Source of the DNA: VRUE01 sp963720805
Lineage (GTDB): Bacteria > Actinomycetota > Thermoleophilia > Solirubrobacterales > 70-9
Direction of reading: 5' to 3'
Assembly: GCA_963720805.1 (NCBI GenBank)
Contig: CAVRGT010000006.1
Location: 186,001-250,000 of the forward strand
DNA: 64,000 nt
A model generated the notes under the pieces. That model made no database searches, was not told where the DNA came from, and saw only the letters and a list, made by a program, of their open reading frames with translations. The position numbers and the translations under genes were made by a program. Below, in pieces: positions 26,592 to 36,555 of the stretch. The stretch's first letter is position 1, and every line of letters begins with the position of its first letter.

Positions 26592-28094
26592 GTGAATCCT
26601 TCGAAAAGTGCAAAAAGATCTGACCTGGACGGCTCGACGCTCGAGCGGTTCAGGGCAACCTCGGGGAATGCGAAAAGCAAGCCCGGCCTAGCCCGCATTC
26701 TGGTCACAGACGACAAACCAGAGATGCTCCAATTGGTCGACAAGGCCCTGGGCGAGAAATACCGGTGCGAGTTCGCAACCAGCATCGCGCAGGCTCACAA
26801 GAAGCTCGCCTCCACGCCTTTTCAGCTTGCCCTCTGCGACCTTCAGATGCTGGACGGTTCGGGCCTTGTCCTGGCTGAAGAAATCACAGAAGAACACCCC
26901 GAGACCGCGGTCGTGATGATCACCGACAAGGACGACCCCAAGGTGGCCGCGAAGGCCTTCGGATTCGGCGGCCACGGGGTCCACGGCTACCTGGTCAAGC
27001 CATTCTGGCCGGGGCAACTGCTGATCACGGCGATGAACGCCCTGCGACGGCGGGAACTTGAAGACCTCGAGAGCGCTCACAGGCGCAACCTCGAAGAGCG
27101 ACGGCAGGCGATCATCGACATGGCCCCGATGCCGGTCTATGTCAAGGACGATGACCTTCGCTACGTCTTCGCCAACGCGCAGGCCGATGATCTCGCCGGC
27201 CAAGAACGGGGACAGCTCGTCGGCCAGACCGACGAGGCGATCATGGGACCTGAAGCCCTGAGGCGCACTCGCGGGGTCGATCGCGGGATCCTCAAGCAAG
27301 GCACGACATACAGGGCCGAGGAAACGCTTGCGATCGGCGGCGTTGAGCGAACCTTCCAGACGATCAAGTTCCCCCTTCTCGATGAGGACGGAATCGCCAC
27401 TGCGATCTGCGGCATCTCCACCGACATCACCGCACACAAGGAGGCGCTGCTGCTGCGCGACGAGCTGGCAACCGCTCAGCAGCGAGCGATCGACGAGTTG
27501 CGGCTATCCCGCCAGGAGACGGTGGAACGGTTCAGCAAGGCGATCGAGCTTCACGATTCGTCGACCGGCAAGCACGTCAGTCAGATGGCCGCCGTCGCCG
27601 CCCTGCTGGCGGCCCGGATGGGCCTCGACCCCGAGCGGGTACACCAGCTGCTGCTGGCGGCTCCGATGCACGATGTCGGCAAGATCGGCACGCCGAGCGA
27701 GATCCTCCGCAAGTCAGGCCCCCTCACCCCCGCGGAGCGCGAAGAGATGAAGCGCCATACGACCGTCGGCTACGAAATCCTCGCCAACTCCAAGAGTGAG
27801 CTGCTCGATCTCGCCGCGACCATAGCCCTGACCCATCACGAGTTCTATGACGGCAGCGGCTACCCGAGGGGGTTGGTCGGCGAGGAAATCCCGCTCGAGG
27901 GACGGATCACCGCGGTCGCCGACATCTTCGACGCGCTGCTCAGCGACCGCTGTTACCGACCGGCGCTCGAGGTCGATGAGGCCGTCGAGATCATCAGTCA
28001 GGGCAGGGGCAGCCATTTCGACCCCCACATTGTCGATCTGCTTCTCGCCAATCTCGACGAGGCCGTCGCATCGCGATCTGAACCGGCGGCGTAA
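26592..28094 (+). CDS. REC-PAS-HD-GYP cyclic-di-GMP phosphodiesterase
   Basis: A 500-residue cytoplasmic regulator. Residues 35-160 are a receiver domain (ARILVTDDKPEMLQLV; phosphoacceptor Asp in LALCDLQMLDGSG), residues 180-295 a PAS domain (IIDMAPMPVYVKDDDLRYVF; AICGISTDITAHKEALLLRD), and residues 315-495 an HD-GYP domain (KAIELHDSSTGKHVSQMAAV; HDVGKIGTPSEIL; HHEFYDGSGYPRGL). HD-GYP domains hydrolyse cyclic di-GMP. It is divergent from the B12-binding diguanylate cyclase, an opposed pair. Start is GTG after AGAGGA. Confidence 0.9.
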   Translation: MNPSKSAKRSDLDGSTLERFRATSGNAKSKPGLARILVTDDKPEMLQLVDKALGEKYRCEFATSIAQAHKKLASTPFQLALCDLQMLDGSGLVLAEEITEEHPETAVVMITDKDDPKVAAKAFGFGGHGVHGYLVKPFWPGQLLITAMNALRRRELEDLESAHRRNLEERRQAIIDMAPMPVYVKDDDLRYVFANAQADDLAGQERGQLVGQTDEAIMGPEALRRTRGVDRGILKQGTTYRAEETLAIGGVERTFQTIKFPLLDEDGIATAICGISTDITAHKEALLLRDELATAQQRAIDELRLSRQETVERFSKAIELHDSSTGKHVSQMAAVAALLAARMGLDPERVHQLLLAAPMHDVGKIGTPSEILRKSGPLTPAEREEMKRHTTVGYEILANSKSELLDLAATIALTHHEFYDGSGYPRGLVGEEIPLEGRITAVADIFDALLSDRCYRPALEVDEAVEIISQGRGSHFDPHIVDLLLANLDEAVASRSEPAA

Positions 28095-28156
28095 CGACGA
28101 GGGCTTCGAGACGGCACTGTGCCGCGACCGCCGTAGCGCCAAATAGGCTGGCGACG

Positions 28157-30312
28157 ATGCCCGCGCGCTCGTCGATCCGCCGCCGGCGAGGCCTGGTCGT
28201 CTTGCTGGCGCTGCTGCCGCTGCTGATCGCTTTCCCAGCCGGCGCCCGCGCCGGCGCCAATGTCCGGATCTGGGTTTCGCCGCGGGGCTCCGATGCCAAC
28301 CCCGGCTCCAAGGCGGCGCCGCTCGCGAGCTTGCCGGCAGCCCAGAAGGCGGTGCGGAAATCCCTCCGCCTGCAGCCGAAGCTCGGTGTCAGCGTGATCC
28401 TGCGCGGCGGCACCTACCGGCTGGCGCACCCGCTGAAGCTGACCGCGGCGGACTCCGGGCCGGGCGGGGCGATGGTCAGCTACCGCGCCTACCAGGACGA
28501 GCGGCCGGTGATCTCCGGGGCGGCCCGGGTCCCCGGCTCGGCCTGGAAGCGCTACGACACCGAAGCGAACATCTGGCGGGCGAAGGTCGGCGACGTCTCG
28601 ACCCGCGAGCTCTACGTCAACGGCGAACGCGCGACCCGCGCCGCGAGCGGCGAATACCCGGCCGGCTTCCGGCCCAACTGGAACGGCGGCGGGACGGGGA
28701 GCGGGATCGAATACCTGCCGACGATCGCACCCGGCGGGCTCAACCCGGCCAGCTGGGGCAACCCGGCGGAATGGAGCAATCCCGAAGACGTCGAGGCGGT
28801 GATCCTCACCCAGTGGAAGACGATGACGGTCCCGGTCAGCTCGATCGTGCCGGCCTCAGGCTCGACGCCGGGGCTGCTGAAGATGGCCGAACCGGCGTGG
28901 AAGAACGCCAACGTCTTCCGCGGCCCCGACGGCCAGCCGGGGATCTGGAGCTTCTGGCAGGTGACCCGTTTCGAAAACGCCTTGCAGTTCCTTGACTCGC
29001 CGGGAGAGTGGTACCTCGACGAAAAGGAAGGCTGGCTCTACTACAAGCCGCAGCCCTGGCAGAACCTGCGCGGCGCCGACGTCGAGCTGCCGCTGCGCCA
29101 GGCGCTGGTGCGCGGCAGGGGGAGCGCCAAACGGCCGATCCGCAACGTCGAATTTCGCGGACTCACCTTCACCTGCGCGACCTGGCTGCAGCCCAGCGGC
29201 GAGAACGGCTACATCTCCGACCAGGGCGGCTTCCACCTCGTCGGCGAAGGCCACGAACCGAACACGATCGGCCACGACCCGAATGACACGGCGACGCCGG
29301 GCAACGTCTCGATCCGCTTCGGCCGCAACGTGCGCTTCCTCGGCGACCGCTTCGCCCACCTCGGCGCCGTCGGCCTCTCCCTCGGCACTGGCAGCCAGCA
29401 CGACCTCGTCCGCGGCAACACCTTCACCGACGTCAGCTCCTCGGCGCTGCAGCTCGAGCGGCATCGGCGCCGCCGACCACAACCCGACCAACCCGGCCCA
29501 GCGCAGCCTCGGCAACACCATCGCCGGCAACCGCGTCACCGAAGTTGGTTGGGGATACCCGGACGCGCCCGGGATCTTCATCGGCTTCTCCAGCGGCACC
29601 CGGGTCATCAGCAACACGATCGAAAACGTGCCCTGGAGCGGCATCGCGATCGGCTGGGGATGGGGGCTGCTCGACCCCGGCGGCTTCCCGGGGCTGCCCC
29701 ACGCCACTCCCCAACAGTGGGGCCAGTGGGAAACGCCGACGCCCAACCGCAACGGCCTGATCGCCGACAACACGATCAGCGACTTCCTCGGCCTGCTCTG
29801 GGACGGCGGCGCGATCTACACCACCGGCGCCCAGGGCACGAGCTTCGAAAACGGGCTGCGGATCGAAGCCAACGTCGCTCACGGCAAGCGGGCGGCCGCG
29901 GGTGGCAACACCTTCTACACGGACGGCGGCAGCCGCTACATCACCGTCCGCGGCAACGCCTCCTACGACAACCCGATCGGCAAGGCCTACCTCGGCCCCC
30001 CACCCCGCCCCGGCGACCCGCTGCCCTACTCCAAGGAACCGAGCGAGGGCAACTGCGCTCGGCTACGGCTCGGACTTCGGCGGCTGCGTCACCTACGGCG
30101 ACATCGCCTTCATCGAAAACACCTGGCTGCAGCCCCCGGTGCCCTTCGAAATCGAACTCAACGCCCTCGCCTACGACCTCCTCACCTTCGGCAAATTTGT
30201 CCCCTACTCCCCAGAGGGCTACTTCGACGTCTGCCCCTACACCAGCACCGGCGTCTCCTACCCGACCAACCTCACCTTCAGCGGCAACTCGACCTACCCG
30301 GCGAGCCCGTAG
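28157..30312 (+). CDS. Secreted right-handed parallel beta-helix protein, two frameshifts
   Basis: An exported protein of about 718 residues. Signal peptide with RRRRGLVVLLALLPLLIAF, followed by ANVRIWVSPRGSDANPGSKA and LASLPAAQKAVRKSLRLQPK, the start of a DUF1565-type pectin-lyase fold seen in surface polysaccharide-acting proteins. Later turns include GFSSGTRVISNTIENVPWSG and GAIYTTGAQGTSFENGLRIE. The frame shifts near 29455 and 30055, both +1, with beta-helix sequence continuing in each. The C-terminus reads LTFSGNSTYPASP and overlaps the end of the convergent diguanylate cyclase gene by 35 bp. Confidence 0.82.
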
Positions 30313-31825
30313 CCATCGACTCGGCGGAGATCACCTGATTCCGTCCTCGTCGCTTCGCCTCATAAACGGCATGGTCGGCCAGCCCCAGTAGGCCGCCCGC
30401 GTCGCTGGCGTCATCGGGGCAACTGCTGGCGCCGATCGAACAGGTCAGTCCTTTGTCGCCTCCCAAGGAGAATGCGTGGCACTCGACTGAGGCGCGGATG
30501 CGCTCGCCGGCCCGCAGCGCCTCAGCCGAGCCGGTCTCGGGCAAGACGACGACGAACTCCTCGCCGCCCCAGCGGCTCGACAGGTCGGCCGGGCGCAGGC
30601 AGTCGCGTATGACCGTGCCCATCTCCTTCAACGCGTCGTCGCCGGCAGCGTGGCCGAAGTCGTCGTTGACCGCCTTGAAGTGGTCGACGTCGACGAAGAG
30701 GACGGAGAGCGCTCGCCCGTAGCGGTTTGCGCGCTCCAACTCGTCCTTGAGGCTCGCATCGAGGCTGCGGCGGTTGGCCATCCCGGTCAGGGGGTCCTGG
30801 CTCGCCAGTCTGACCACCTCCTCGTGGGCCTCGCGCAGCTCGCGCTGCAGGCGGACCATCTCTCCCTGGGCGAAGTACTGGCGCACCGCGATCAGCGCCG
30901 CCAGCGCGATCGCGACTACGACCAGGCTCAGCTCGGGGACGAACCGGTTTCCCCACTGTGAGTCGAGCAGGGTCGCCGACCCGATCACAAGCGCCCCGAA
31001 GGGCAGCCAACTCACCGTGCGCTCGGTTGGAGCCCGCGGCGGGATCGAGGTCTCGTGCGTGCCCGGTCGAACCTCCATCTGCTGTGTCGCGGCGAAGGCG
31101 AAGAGTGCCAGCGCCCCGATCCAGAGCATGTCGGTCGGGCCGCCGGCGGTGTAGCTGCCGTGCAGCAGGGCATAGCCGTAGGCGAGGTCGGCGAGGATGA
31201 ACATCGAGAGGCCGGCGACGATGAAGGCAAGCGGCCGCCGCAATCCGAGCGGGCTCCAGCGCAGCACCACGATCCCCAGGGCCGCCAGGAGCATCACGTC
31301 GCCGACCGGGTAGGCGATCGACGTCGCCATTTGCAGCGCGCTGCTGCCACCCTCGGTCACCGTTGGCGCCAGCACCAGGTACCAGATCGCCATGCCGCCA
31401 CCGAGGACCGCCGTCGCCAGATCGAGCCCGATCCTGTTTCGTTGCGATCTGGTGGCCGGGGCGAGCGGCACTCGACTCAACGCCAGTCCCGCCAATAGAT
31501 AGAAGGCGAGGTACGGCGGGTCCGCCAACGAGGGAAAGGGAACTTCTCCGGGACCAAAGTCATAGATCGCCATCGCCGTATCGCCGGCAAGCTGCACCCC
31601 CAGCGCCAGCGCAAACAGTCGCCAAAACCAGCAAAGGCGCCCGTGTTGTCCGCAACGGCGGCTCGCCCGCCACGCCGCGAAGACCGCGACGCTGCCGACC
31701 GGGAGGAAGAAGAGGTCGCCGACCTGCGCCCGCCCGCCCGGCAGCCAGTGAAACGCCTGCCAGCTGAGGTAGATGGCAAAGAACCCCGAGAGGGCGAGGG
31801 CCATTCGTTTCGACTGGACAGTCAT
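30278..31825 (-). CDS. Membrane-bound diguanylate cyclase (GGDEF)
   Basis: A 515-residue protein. The N-terminal 300 residues contain nine or ten membrane helices (ALALSGFFAIYLSWQAFHW; LAGDTAMAIYDFG; LAFIVAGLSMFILADLAYGY), perhaps a 7TM-type sensor; a coiled coil (MVRLQRELREAHEEVVRLAS) leads into the GGDEF domain (DPLTGMANRRSLDASLKDEL; DVDHFKAVND; LSSRWGGEEFVVVLP) with RPAD as the inhibitory RxxD site. It makes cyclic di-GMP in response to an unknown membrane signal. The C-terminal tail after GRNQVI runs over the end of the beta-helix gene. Confidence 0.88.
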   Translation of the reverse strand: MTVQSKRMALALSGFFAIYLSWQAFHWLPGGRAQVGDLFFLPVGSVAVFAAWRASRRCGQHGRLCWFWRLFALALGVQLAGDTAMAIYDFGPGEVPFPSLADPPYLAFYLLAGLALSRVPLAPATRSQRNRIGLDLATAVLGGGMAIWYLVLAPTVTEGGSSALQMATSIAYPVGDVMLLAALGIVVLRWSPLGLRRPLAFIVAGLSMFILADLAYGYALLHGSYTAGGPTDMLWIGALALFAFAATQQMEVRPGTHETSIPPRAPTERTVSWLPFGALVIGSATLLDSQWGNRFVPELSLVVVAIALAALIAVRQYFAQGEMVRLQRELREAHEEVVRLASQDPLTGMANRRSLDASLKDELERANRYGRALSVLFVDVDHFKAVNDDFGHAAGDDALKEMGTVIRDCLRPADLSSRWGGEEFVVVLPETGSAEALRAGERIRASVECHAFSLGGDKGLTCSIGASSCPDDASDAGGLLGLADHAVYEAKRRGRNQVISAESMATGSPGRSSCR

Positions 31826-31915
31826 TTTCGGCTTCCTGCTTATGAGCGTCGGCTTTTTCGCTAACGGCCTTGAGCAGAACGTGCCTCGAGGCGCCCGCGT
31901 CGAACCAAACTCCCC

Positions 31916-32563
31916 TCAATCAATCAGCCCGCGCCGCATGCCCTCTGCCACCGCTGCCGCCCGGTCGGAGACGCCGAGCTTCTCGTAGAGCTGGTGCAGA
32001 TAAGACTTCACGGTTGAGGAACTGAGGTGGCGCTGGCGCCCGATCTCCGGCGCCGAGAGACCCTTTGCCAGATCGACAAGCATCTCCAGCTCTCGCGGGG
32101 AGAGCTGGGTCTGCCGATGGTCCGCGTGGCCACGGATCTGGTCCATCAGGCCGCCGTGGAGGTTGGACGGCAACACCGTGTCGCCGCGAGCGACAGCAAT
32201 AACAGCATCGCTGAGTCGTTTCGCCCCTTCAGTCTTCGACATAAGGCCGGCGGCACCGGCCTCGATCAGCCCGTAAGCGTTCTCAGGGCTGAGGTCCCCA
32301 GAGACGATCAGCGCCCGGGTGGCGATTCCGTCGCGAATGATCGACTCGATTACCTGATCGCCATCGAGGTCGGACATGCGCAGGTCGAGGACGGCGACAT
32401 CGGGTCGACGCTCCTTGATCAAGTCGAGCGCCTGGCGACCCGCACCTGCCTCGCCGACCAACTCCAACTGCGAATGCCTGCGAACCATGGTCGCAAGCGC
32501 CTCGCGAAAGAGTGGGTGGTCGTCGGCGACAACGACGGTGATGCGCTTTTTATTCGATTTCAA
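31916..32563 (-). CDS. NarL/LuxR-family response regulator
   Basis: A 215-residue two-domain regulator. Receiver: ITVVVADDHPLFREALATMV, phosphoacceptor in VAVLDLRMSDLDG, TRALIVSGD and the Lys of LMSKTEG. Output: LSPRELEMLVDLAKGLSAPE, IGRQRHLSSSTVKSYLHQLY, EKLGVSDRAAAVAEGMRRGL. It is divergent from the sensor-kinase operon starting at 32716, and is likely phosphorylated by one of the kinases there. The promoters share the 150-bp gap. Confidence 0.9.
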   Translation of the reverse strand: MKSNKKRITVVVADDHPLFREALATMVRRHSQLELVGEAGAGRQALDLIKERRPDVAVLDLRMSDLDGDQVIESIIRDGIATRALIVSGDLSPENAYGLIEAGAAGLMSKTEGAKRLSDAVIAVARGDTVLPSNLHGGLMDQIRGHADHRQTQLSPRELEMLVDLAKGLSAPEIGRQRHLSSSTVKSYLHQLYEKLGVSDRAAAVAEGMRRGLID

Positions 32564-32715
32564 CGGCTCGCCTCCGAGTCGGCGATGCCAGCGCTCAGGC
32601 GTGTGATTTCAGAACTCCATCGATCATACGGTGTCCGATGGGACGGTACGACCACCACCGTAAGTATGGCCGGGTGATAGGAGTGGCGACCGCGCCCAAG
32701 TGGCGATACTGAGGC

Positions 32716-33486
32716 ATGGCCCAGGCAAAGCCCGCCGTTCTCGAGGACACAGCCGACCCGGCCGAGGTAAGGCCAAATGTGGATAAGCCTCGACCAAAGG
32801 TGCAATCGGCTCTTTCGACTGATCTTCGTGCCCCCCTCGCAGTAATTATGGGCTACGTCGATCTACTGCAGAACCGCGACCGGCTGGCGCTGACCGAGGA
32901 GAAGCAGAGCGAATGCTTGGAGGTCATCGAGCGCAATTGCCACGAGTTGCTTCACCTGGTAGAAAAACTCGTCTTCACGGAGGTGATCGAACCCGGTGAT
33001 CTCACCGTCCATCGTCAGGGCGTTGACCTCGGCGAGTTGATCGGGCGCTGCTTCGACACCTGGACCGCACAGGCAGCGGAACAGGGCGTCGAATTGATTC
33101 TCTTCAAGGGTCCGCCGATTTCGCTTGACGGCGACGCCGACACGCTCACCGAGCTTTTCGATCAGCTGCTCTCAAATGCCGTCGAATGTACGCCGGCGAA
33201 AGAGCGCATCGAGATGAAGCTGTCAGCCACCGACACTCAGGCGGTGATCGACCTGACGAACTCCGGCACCTACTTGGCGCCGGATGAGCTCGAGCAGATT
33301 TTCGAACCGTTCTTCCAGGGGTCGAACGTTCCACCCGCGGAGGGATCCAAGGCCGATGTCGGCCTGGGGATCGCCAAGGCGATCGCCGAGGCCCATGGCG
33401 GCGCGGTCAGGGTCGGAAGCGTGCATGGCATCGCGACTCACTTTTGCGTCACCCTACCTTTGGTTGTGTTGGACAATGGTGGTTAA
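32716..33486 (+). CDS. Histidine-kinase-like protein lacking the phosphoacceptor histidine
   Basis: A 256-residue soluble protein. The H-box reads LSTDLRAPLAVIMGYVDLLQ: where sensor kinases have SHELRTPL, this has STDLRAPL, so the phosphorylated His is Thr. The HATPase part keeps an N-box (LFDQLLSNAVECTP), an F-box (FEPFFQG) and a G2-like box (VGLGIAKAIAEAHGGAVRVG). It may be an inactive scaffold or act on its partner kinase. It overlaps the next kinase gene by 11 bp and opens the operon ending at 39392. Confidence 0.85.
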   Translation: MAQAKPAVLEDTADPAEVRPNVDKPRPKVQSALSTDLRAPLAVIMGYVDLLQNRDRLALTEEKQSECLEVIERNCHELLHLVEKLVFTEVIEPGDLTVHRQGVDLGELIGRCFDTWTAQAAEQGVELILFKGPPISLDGDADTLTELFDQLLSNAVECTPAKERIEMKLSATDTQAVIDLTNSGTYLAPDELEQIFEPFFQGSNVPPAEGSKADVGLGIAKAIAEAHGGAVRVGSVHGIATHFCVTLPLVVLDNGG

Positions 33487-36145
33487 CCCCAGCAGGGGAC
33501 GTGGGCGTGACTTGATCCCGGTTGTGGCAGGCGTAACCGTGATCGCGATCGGCGTGCTCGTCCTGTTCACCTGGATCTTCGACCCGCAAGCTTTTAGGGC
33601 CATCCTGCCCGGCCTGAGAGCGATGAAGGCGAACACCGCGGTTGGCTTGATCCTCACCGGCGCCAGCATCCTGCTTCTGACATCGCCGGGCACCCCCCGC
33701 CGGCAGCGACTTGGCCTGATATTCGGGATGGCGGTGGCGGTCTTTGGCGTCGGGCTCCTCGCCGAGTACCTGATCGGCAATCTCGGCTTCGATCAGCTGC
33801 TGTTCGCCGACTCGGGGGGCAACCCCGGCCGCCCGTCGCCGCTGACCGCCGCGGTGTTCGTCTTTCTCGGGGTCTCCTTGGCGAGTCTCGATCTCGGCGG
33901 CAGAGCCTCGCGCTTGAGCCAGGCGACGGGCGCGATCGCGAGCGCGCTCCTGATTGCGGGGCTCGTCGGTCTGGCCTTCGGCGTCGCCTCCCTGCGCGGC
34001 AGCGAAGCCGGGGGGCCGACCGGAGTGGCCCTGCACACAGCACTGGCGCTCCTGGTGGCGATCGTCGGGCTCGCGTTCCTGCGGCCCGAGCGGGGAGTCG
34101 TCGCGTTTCTCAGCGGCGGCGACCCGGGTGCGGTGGTCGCCCGCCGATTGTCGCCGGTGGCGATCGTCCTGCCGCTCCTCGCCGGCTTCCTCGCGCGAGA
34201 GGGTGAGGCTCGAGGGCTCTTCGACCCGCAGGTCGGGCTTTCGGGAGTGGCGGTGCTGACGATCGGCTCGATGCTCGGCCTGATCGCGCTGACGGCCTCG
34301 CAGCTGCGCCGCTCGGGGCAGGATCGTGACCGCATCAATGCCTTCGCCCGGACCCTGATCGCCGGCGCCGGGGTCGGGGTCGCCGCTTGCGATGCCGAGG
34401 GCCGGCTCACCTTCTTCAACCCTGAGCTGCAACGCATTCACGGGCTGGCCGTCGGAGACGCCGATCCAAGCGAGTGGATCGGCGGCGACGGCACACCATT
34501 GAGGGAGGCCGTCCTCTCCTCGGATATGCCGCTGCTCCGCGCCCTGCGCGGCGAAGTTCTGCGCGGCTTGGAGATGACGATCGAGCCGCAGGGCACGGGG
34601 TCTCGACACCTCCGCGTCAACGCGGATCCGCTCCTGGACGCGAACGGAGCGACGATCGGGGCGGTCGCCACTTTCCAAGACGAGACGGAGCACCGCGACG
34701 CCGAAGAGACCCGGCGCCGGCTTGCGGCGATCGTCGAGTGGAGCAACGACGCGATCATCAGCAAGAACCTCGACGGTGAGATACGAAGCTGGAACGAGGC
34801 AGCCGAGCATCTCTACGGCTACTCCGCCGAGGAGGCGATCGGCAGCAATATCTCGATCATCGTTCCGGCAGACCGGCTGGATGAGCTGGCCGACCTGATG
34901 CGCCGGGTTGCCGGCGCGGAGCGGGTGGAGCGCTTCGAGACCGTCCGCCGCCGCAAGAATGGACAGTTGGTCCAGGTGGCCCTGACGCTGTCGCCGATCT
35001 TCGACGCCGAGAGCAAGATCGTCGGCGCTTCCGTGATCGGCCACGACATATCGGTGAGCCAGCGAGCCGACCGCATGTTCGGCCAGCTGCTGGAGATGGC
35101 GCCTGACGCCGTGATCGGCATCGGCGGCAACGGTTGCATCGAGGTCGTCAACTCCCAGACCCAGGCGATGTTCGGCTACGGCGAAGAGGATCTGATCGGC
35201 GAACCGGTCGAGGTCCTCGTTCCGGGTGGCCTGCAAAGTGAACACCCCGACCAGCAGGACGGTTATGCCGAGTTCGCCCGCCGCCGCGACGGCAGCGAGT
35301 TCGCCTGTGAGATCACGATTGCCCCGGTCGAGACCGATCGAGGCCGGATGGAGATGGCACTCGTTCGCGACGTCACCGATCGCAAGGAAATCGAGCAGGA
35401 GGCCGACCGCTTGAAGTCGGAGTTCTTCGGGCTCGTCTCGCACGAGCTGCGTACGCCGCTGACCTCAATCATCGGTTACGCCGACGTCCTCAGCGAGGAG
35501 GAAGGTGAGCGATTCTCCGAGCATGGACGCCACCACCTCGCGATCGTCAAGCGCAACAGCGAACGTCTGGATCGGCTCGTCCAAGACCTCCTCCTCGTCG
35601 GTCAGGTCGGCGCCGGCACCTTCACCATCCGGGTTGGTGTGGTCGACATCGAGGCGGTTGCGCGTGAGTGCGTCGAGCGCTCTCAGCCGGCCGCAATCGA
35701 GGCGGGGGTCGAGCTGTCCGTCGAGAGCCATGGGGTGCGCAGGTTCTCCGGTGACCAGGGGCGGCTGAACCAGGTGCTCGACAACTTGATTTCCAACGCT
35801 CTCAAGTTCACCCCCCCGCGCGGTCGGGTCGTCGTCCGAGTACAAGAACGTGGTGGGGCCTGCGTCCTCGACGTCGAGGACACCGGCCTCGGGATCGGCC
35901 CCGAGGAGATCGAGCATCTGTTCGATCGCTTCTATCGCGGCACGCAAGCCAACGCCGGCCAGGTCAAGGGCGTCGGTCTCGGCCTGGCGATCACCAAGGC
36001 CATCGTCGAGGCCCACGGCGGCGAGATCGAGGTGCAGAGCGATCCCGGTCGCGGTTCCAACTTCCGGGTGCATCTGCCAATCGAGAAGACCGCGGCAATC
36101 GACGCGGGCGGGTCGAACCAACCCGCGAGGAGCGTGAGGGTATGA
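33476..36145 (+). CDS. Membrane sensor histidine kinase with three PAS domains
   Basis: An 889-residue kinase. Residues 1-290 contain seven or eight membrane helices (LIPVVAGVTVIAIGVLVLF; LIFGMAVAVFGVGLLAEYLI; AIVLPLLAGFLA). Three PAS domains follow (TLIAGAGVGVAACDAEGRLT; AIVEWSNDAIISKNLDGEIR; LLEMAPDAVIGIGGNGCIEV). The catalytic core has the phosphoacceptor in FFGLVSHELRTPLTSIIGYA near residue 655, N-box LDNLISNALKFTPPRG and G-boxes DTGLGIGPEE and GVGLGLAITKAIVEAHGGEI. Its stop overlaps the next REC gene (ATGA). Likely phosphorylates the two REC proteins. Confidence 0.9.
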   Translation: MVVNPSRGRGRDLIPVVAGVTVIAIGVLVLFTWIFDPQAFRAILPGLRAMKANTAVGLILTGASILLLTSPGTPRRQRLGLIFGMAVAVFGVGLLAEYLIGNLGFDQLLFADSGGNPGRPSPLTAAVFVFLGVSLASLDLGGRASRLSQATGAIASALLIAGLVGLAFGVASLRGSEAGGPTGVALHTALALLVAIVGLAFLRPERGVVAFLSGGDPGAVVARRLSPVAIVLPLLAGFLAREGEARGLFDPQVGLSGVAVLTIGSMLGLIALTASQLRRSGQDRDRINAFARTLIAGAGVGVAACDAEGRLTFFNPELQRIHGLAVGDADPSEWIGGDGTPLREAVLSSDMPLLRALRGEVLRGLEMTIEPQGTGSRHLRVNADPLLDANGATIGAVATFQDETEHRDAEETRRRLAAIVEWSNDAIISKNLDGEIRSWNEAAEHLYGYSAEEAIGSNISIIVPADRLDELADLMRRVAGAERVERFETVRRRKNGQLVQVALTLSPIFDAESKIVGASVIGHDISVSQRADRMFGQLLEMAPDAVIGIGGNGCIEVVNSQTQAMFGYGEEDLIGEPVEVLVPGGLQSEHPDQQDGYAEFARRRDGSEFACEITIAPVETDRGRMEMALVRDVTDRKEIEQEADRLKSEFFGLVSHELRTPLTSIIGYADVLSEEEGERFSEHGRHHLAIVKRNSERLDRLVQDLLLVGQVGAGTFTIRVGVVDIEAVARECVERSQPAAIEAGVELSVESHGVRRFSGDQGRLNQVLDNLISNALKFTPPRGRVVVRVQERGGACVLDVEDTGLGIGPEEIEHLFDRFYRGTQANAGQVKGVGLGLAITKAIVEAHGGEIEVQSDPGRGSNFRVHLPIEKTAAIDAGGSNQPARSVRV

Positions 36146-36555
36146 ACCAGGACCAAACCCGAGAGCGACCCTTGGTCCTCGTGGCCGACGACGAGCCGGA
36201 CATCCTCAGCCTGGTCAGCCTGCGCCTCAGGGAGGCCGCGTATGACATCGCCTCCGCGGTCGACGGGCGCCAGGCATTGCGGGTCGCCAGGGAGCGGCGG
36301 CCGGACGCGGCGGTGATCGACGTCTGGATGCCGGAGATGGACGGCTACGAACTGACCCGGGCTATCCGCGCCGACCCCGACCTCCGCGCGATGCCGATCG
36401 TGCTGCTGAGCGCCAGCGTGCGCGAGTCGGAGATCCACCGCGGCGAGGAGGCGGGCGCCAACGACTACCTGCGCAAGCCCTTCGCTCCGTCAGAGCTGCG
36501 GGAGGCTGTCGCCGCGGCAGTGGCCGCCGGCGCCCCCGCCGAGGCACCTCGATGA
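36142..36555 (+). CDS. Single-domain response regulator (REC only)
   Basis: A 137-residue receiver with no output domain. LVLVADDEPDILSLVSLRLR (acidic patch), AVIDVWMPEMDGYELTR (phosphoacceptor Asp), IVLLSASVRE (Thr/Ser switch) and YLRKPFAPSEL (Lys). A short Ala-rich tail follows. Coupled by ATGA to the kinase upstream and to a second receiver downstream. Such proteins act by binding a partner or passing phosphate; the next non-receiver gene encodes the HEAT protein, a possible target. Confidence 0.9.
   Translation: MNQDQTRERPLVLVADDEPDILSLVSLRLREAAYDIASAVDGRQALRVARERRPDAAVIDVWMPEMDGYELTRAIRADPDLRAMPIVLLSASVRESEIHRGEEAGANDYLRKPFAPSELREAVAAAVAAGAPAEAPR

Noticed and set aside
33449..35443. A 664-codon minus-strand frame opposite the PAS kinase
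   Set aside because: Shadow of the coding strand; no recognisable domain.
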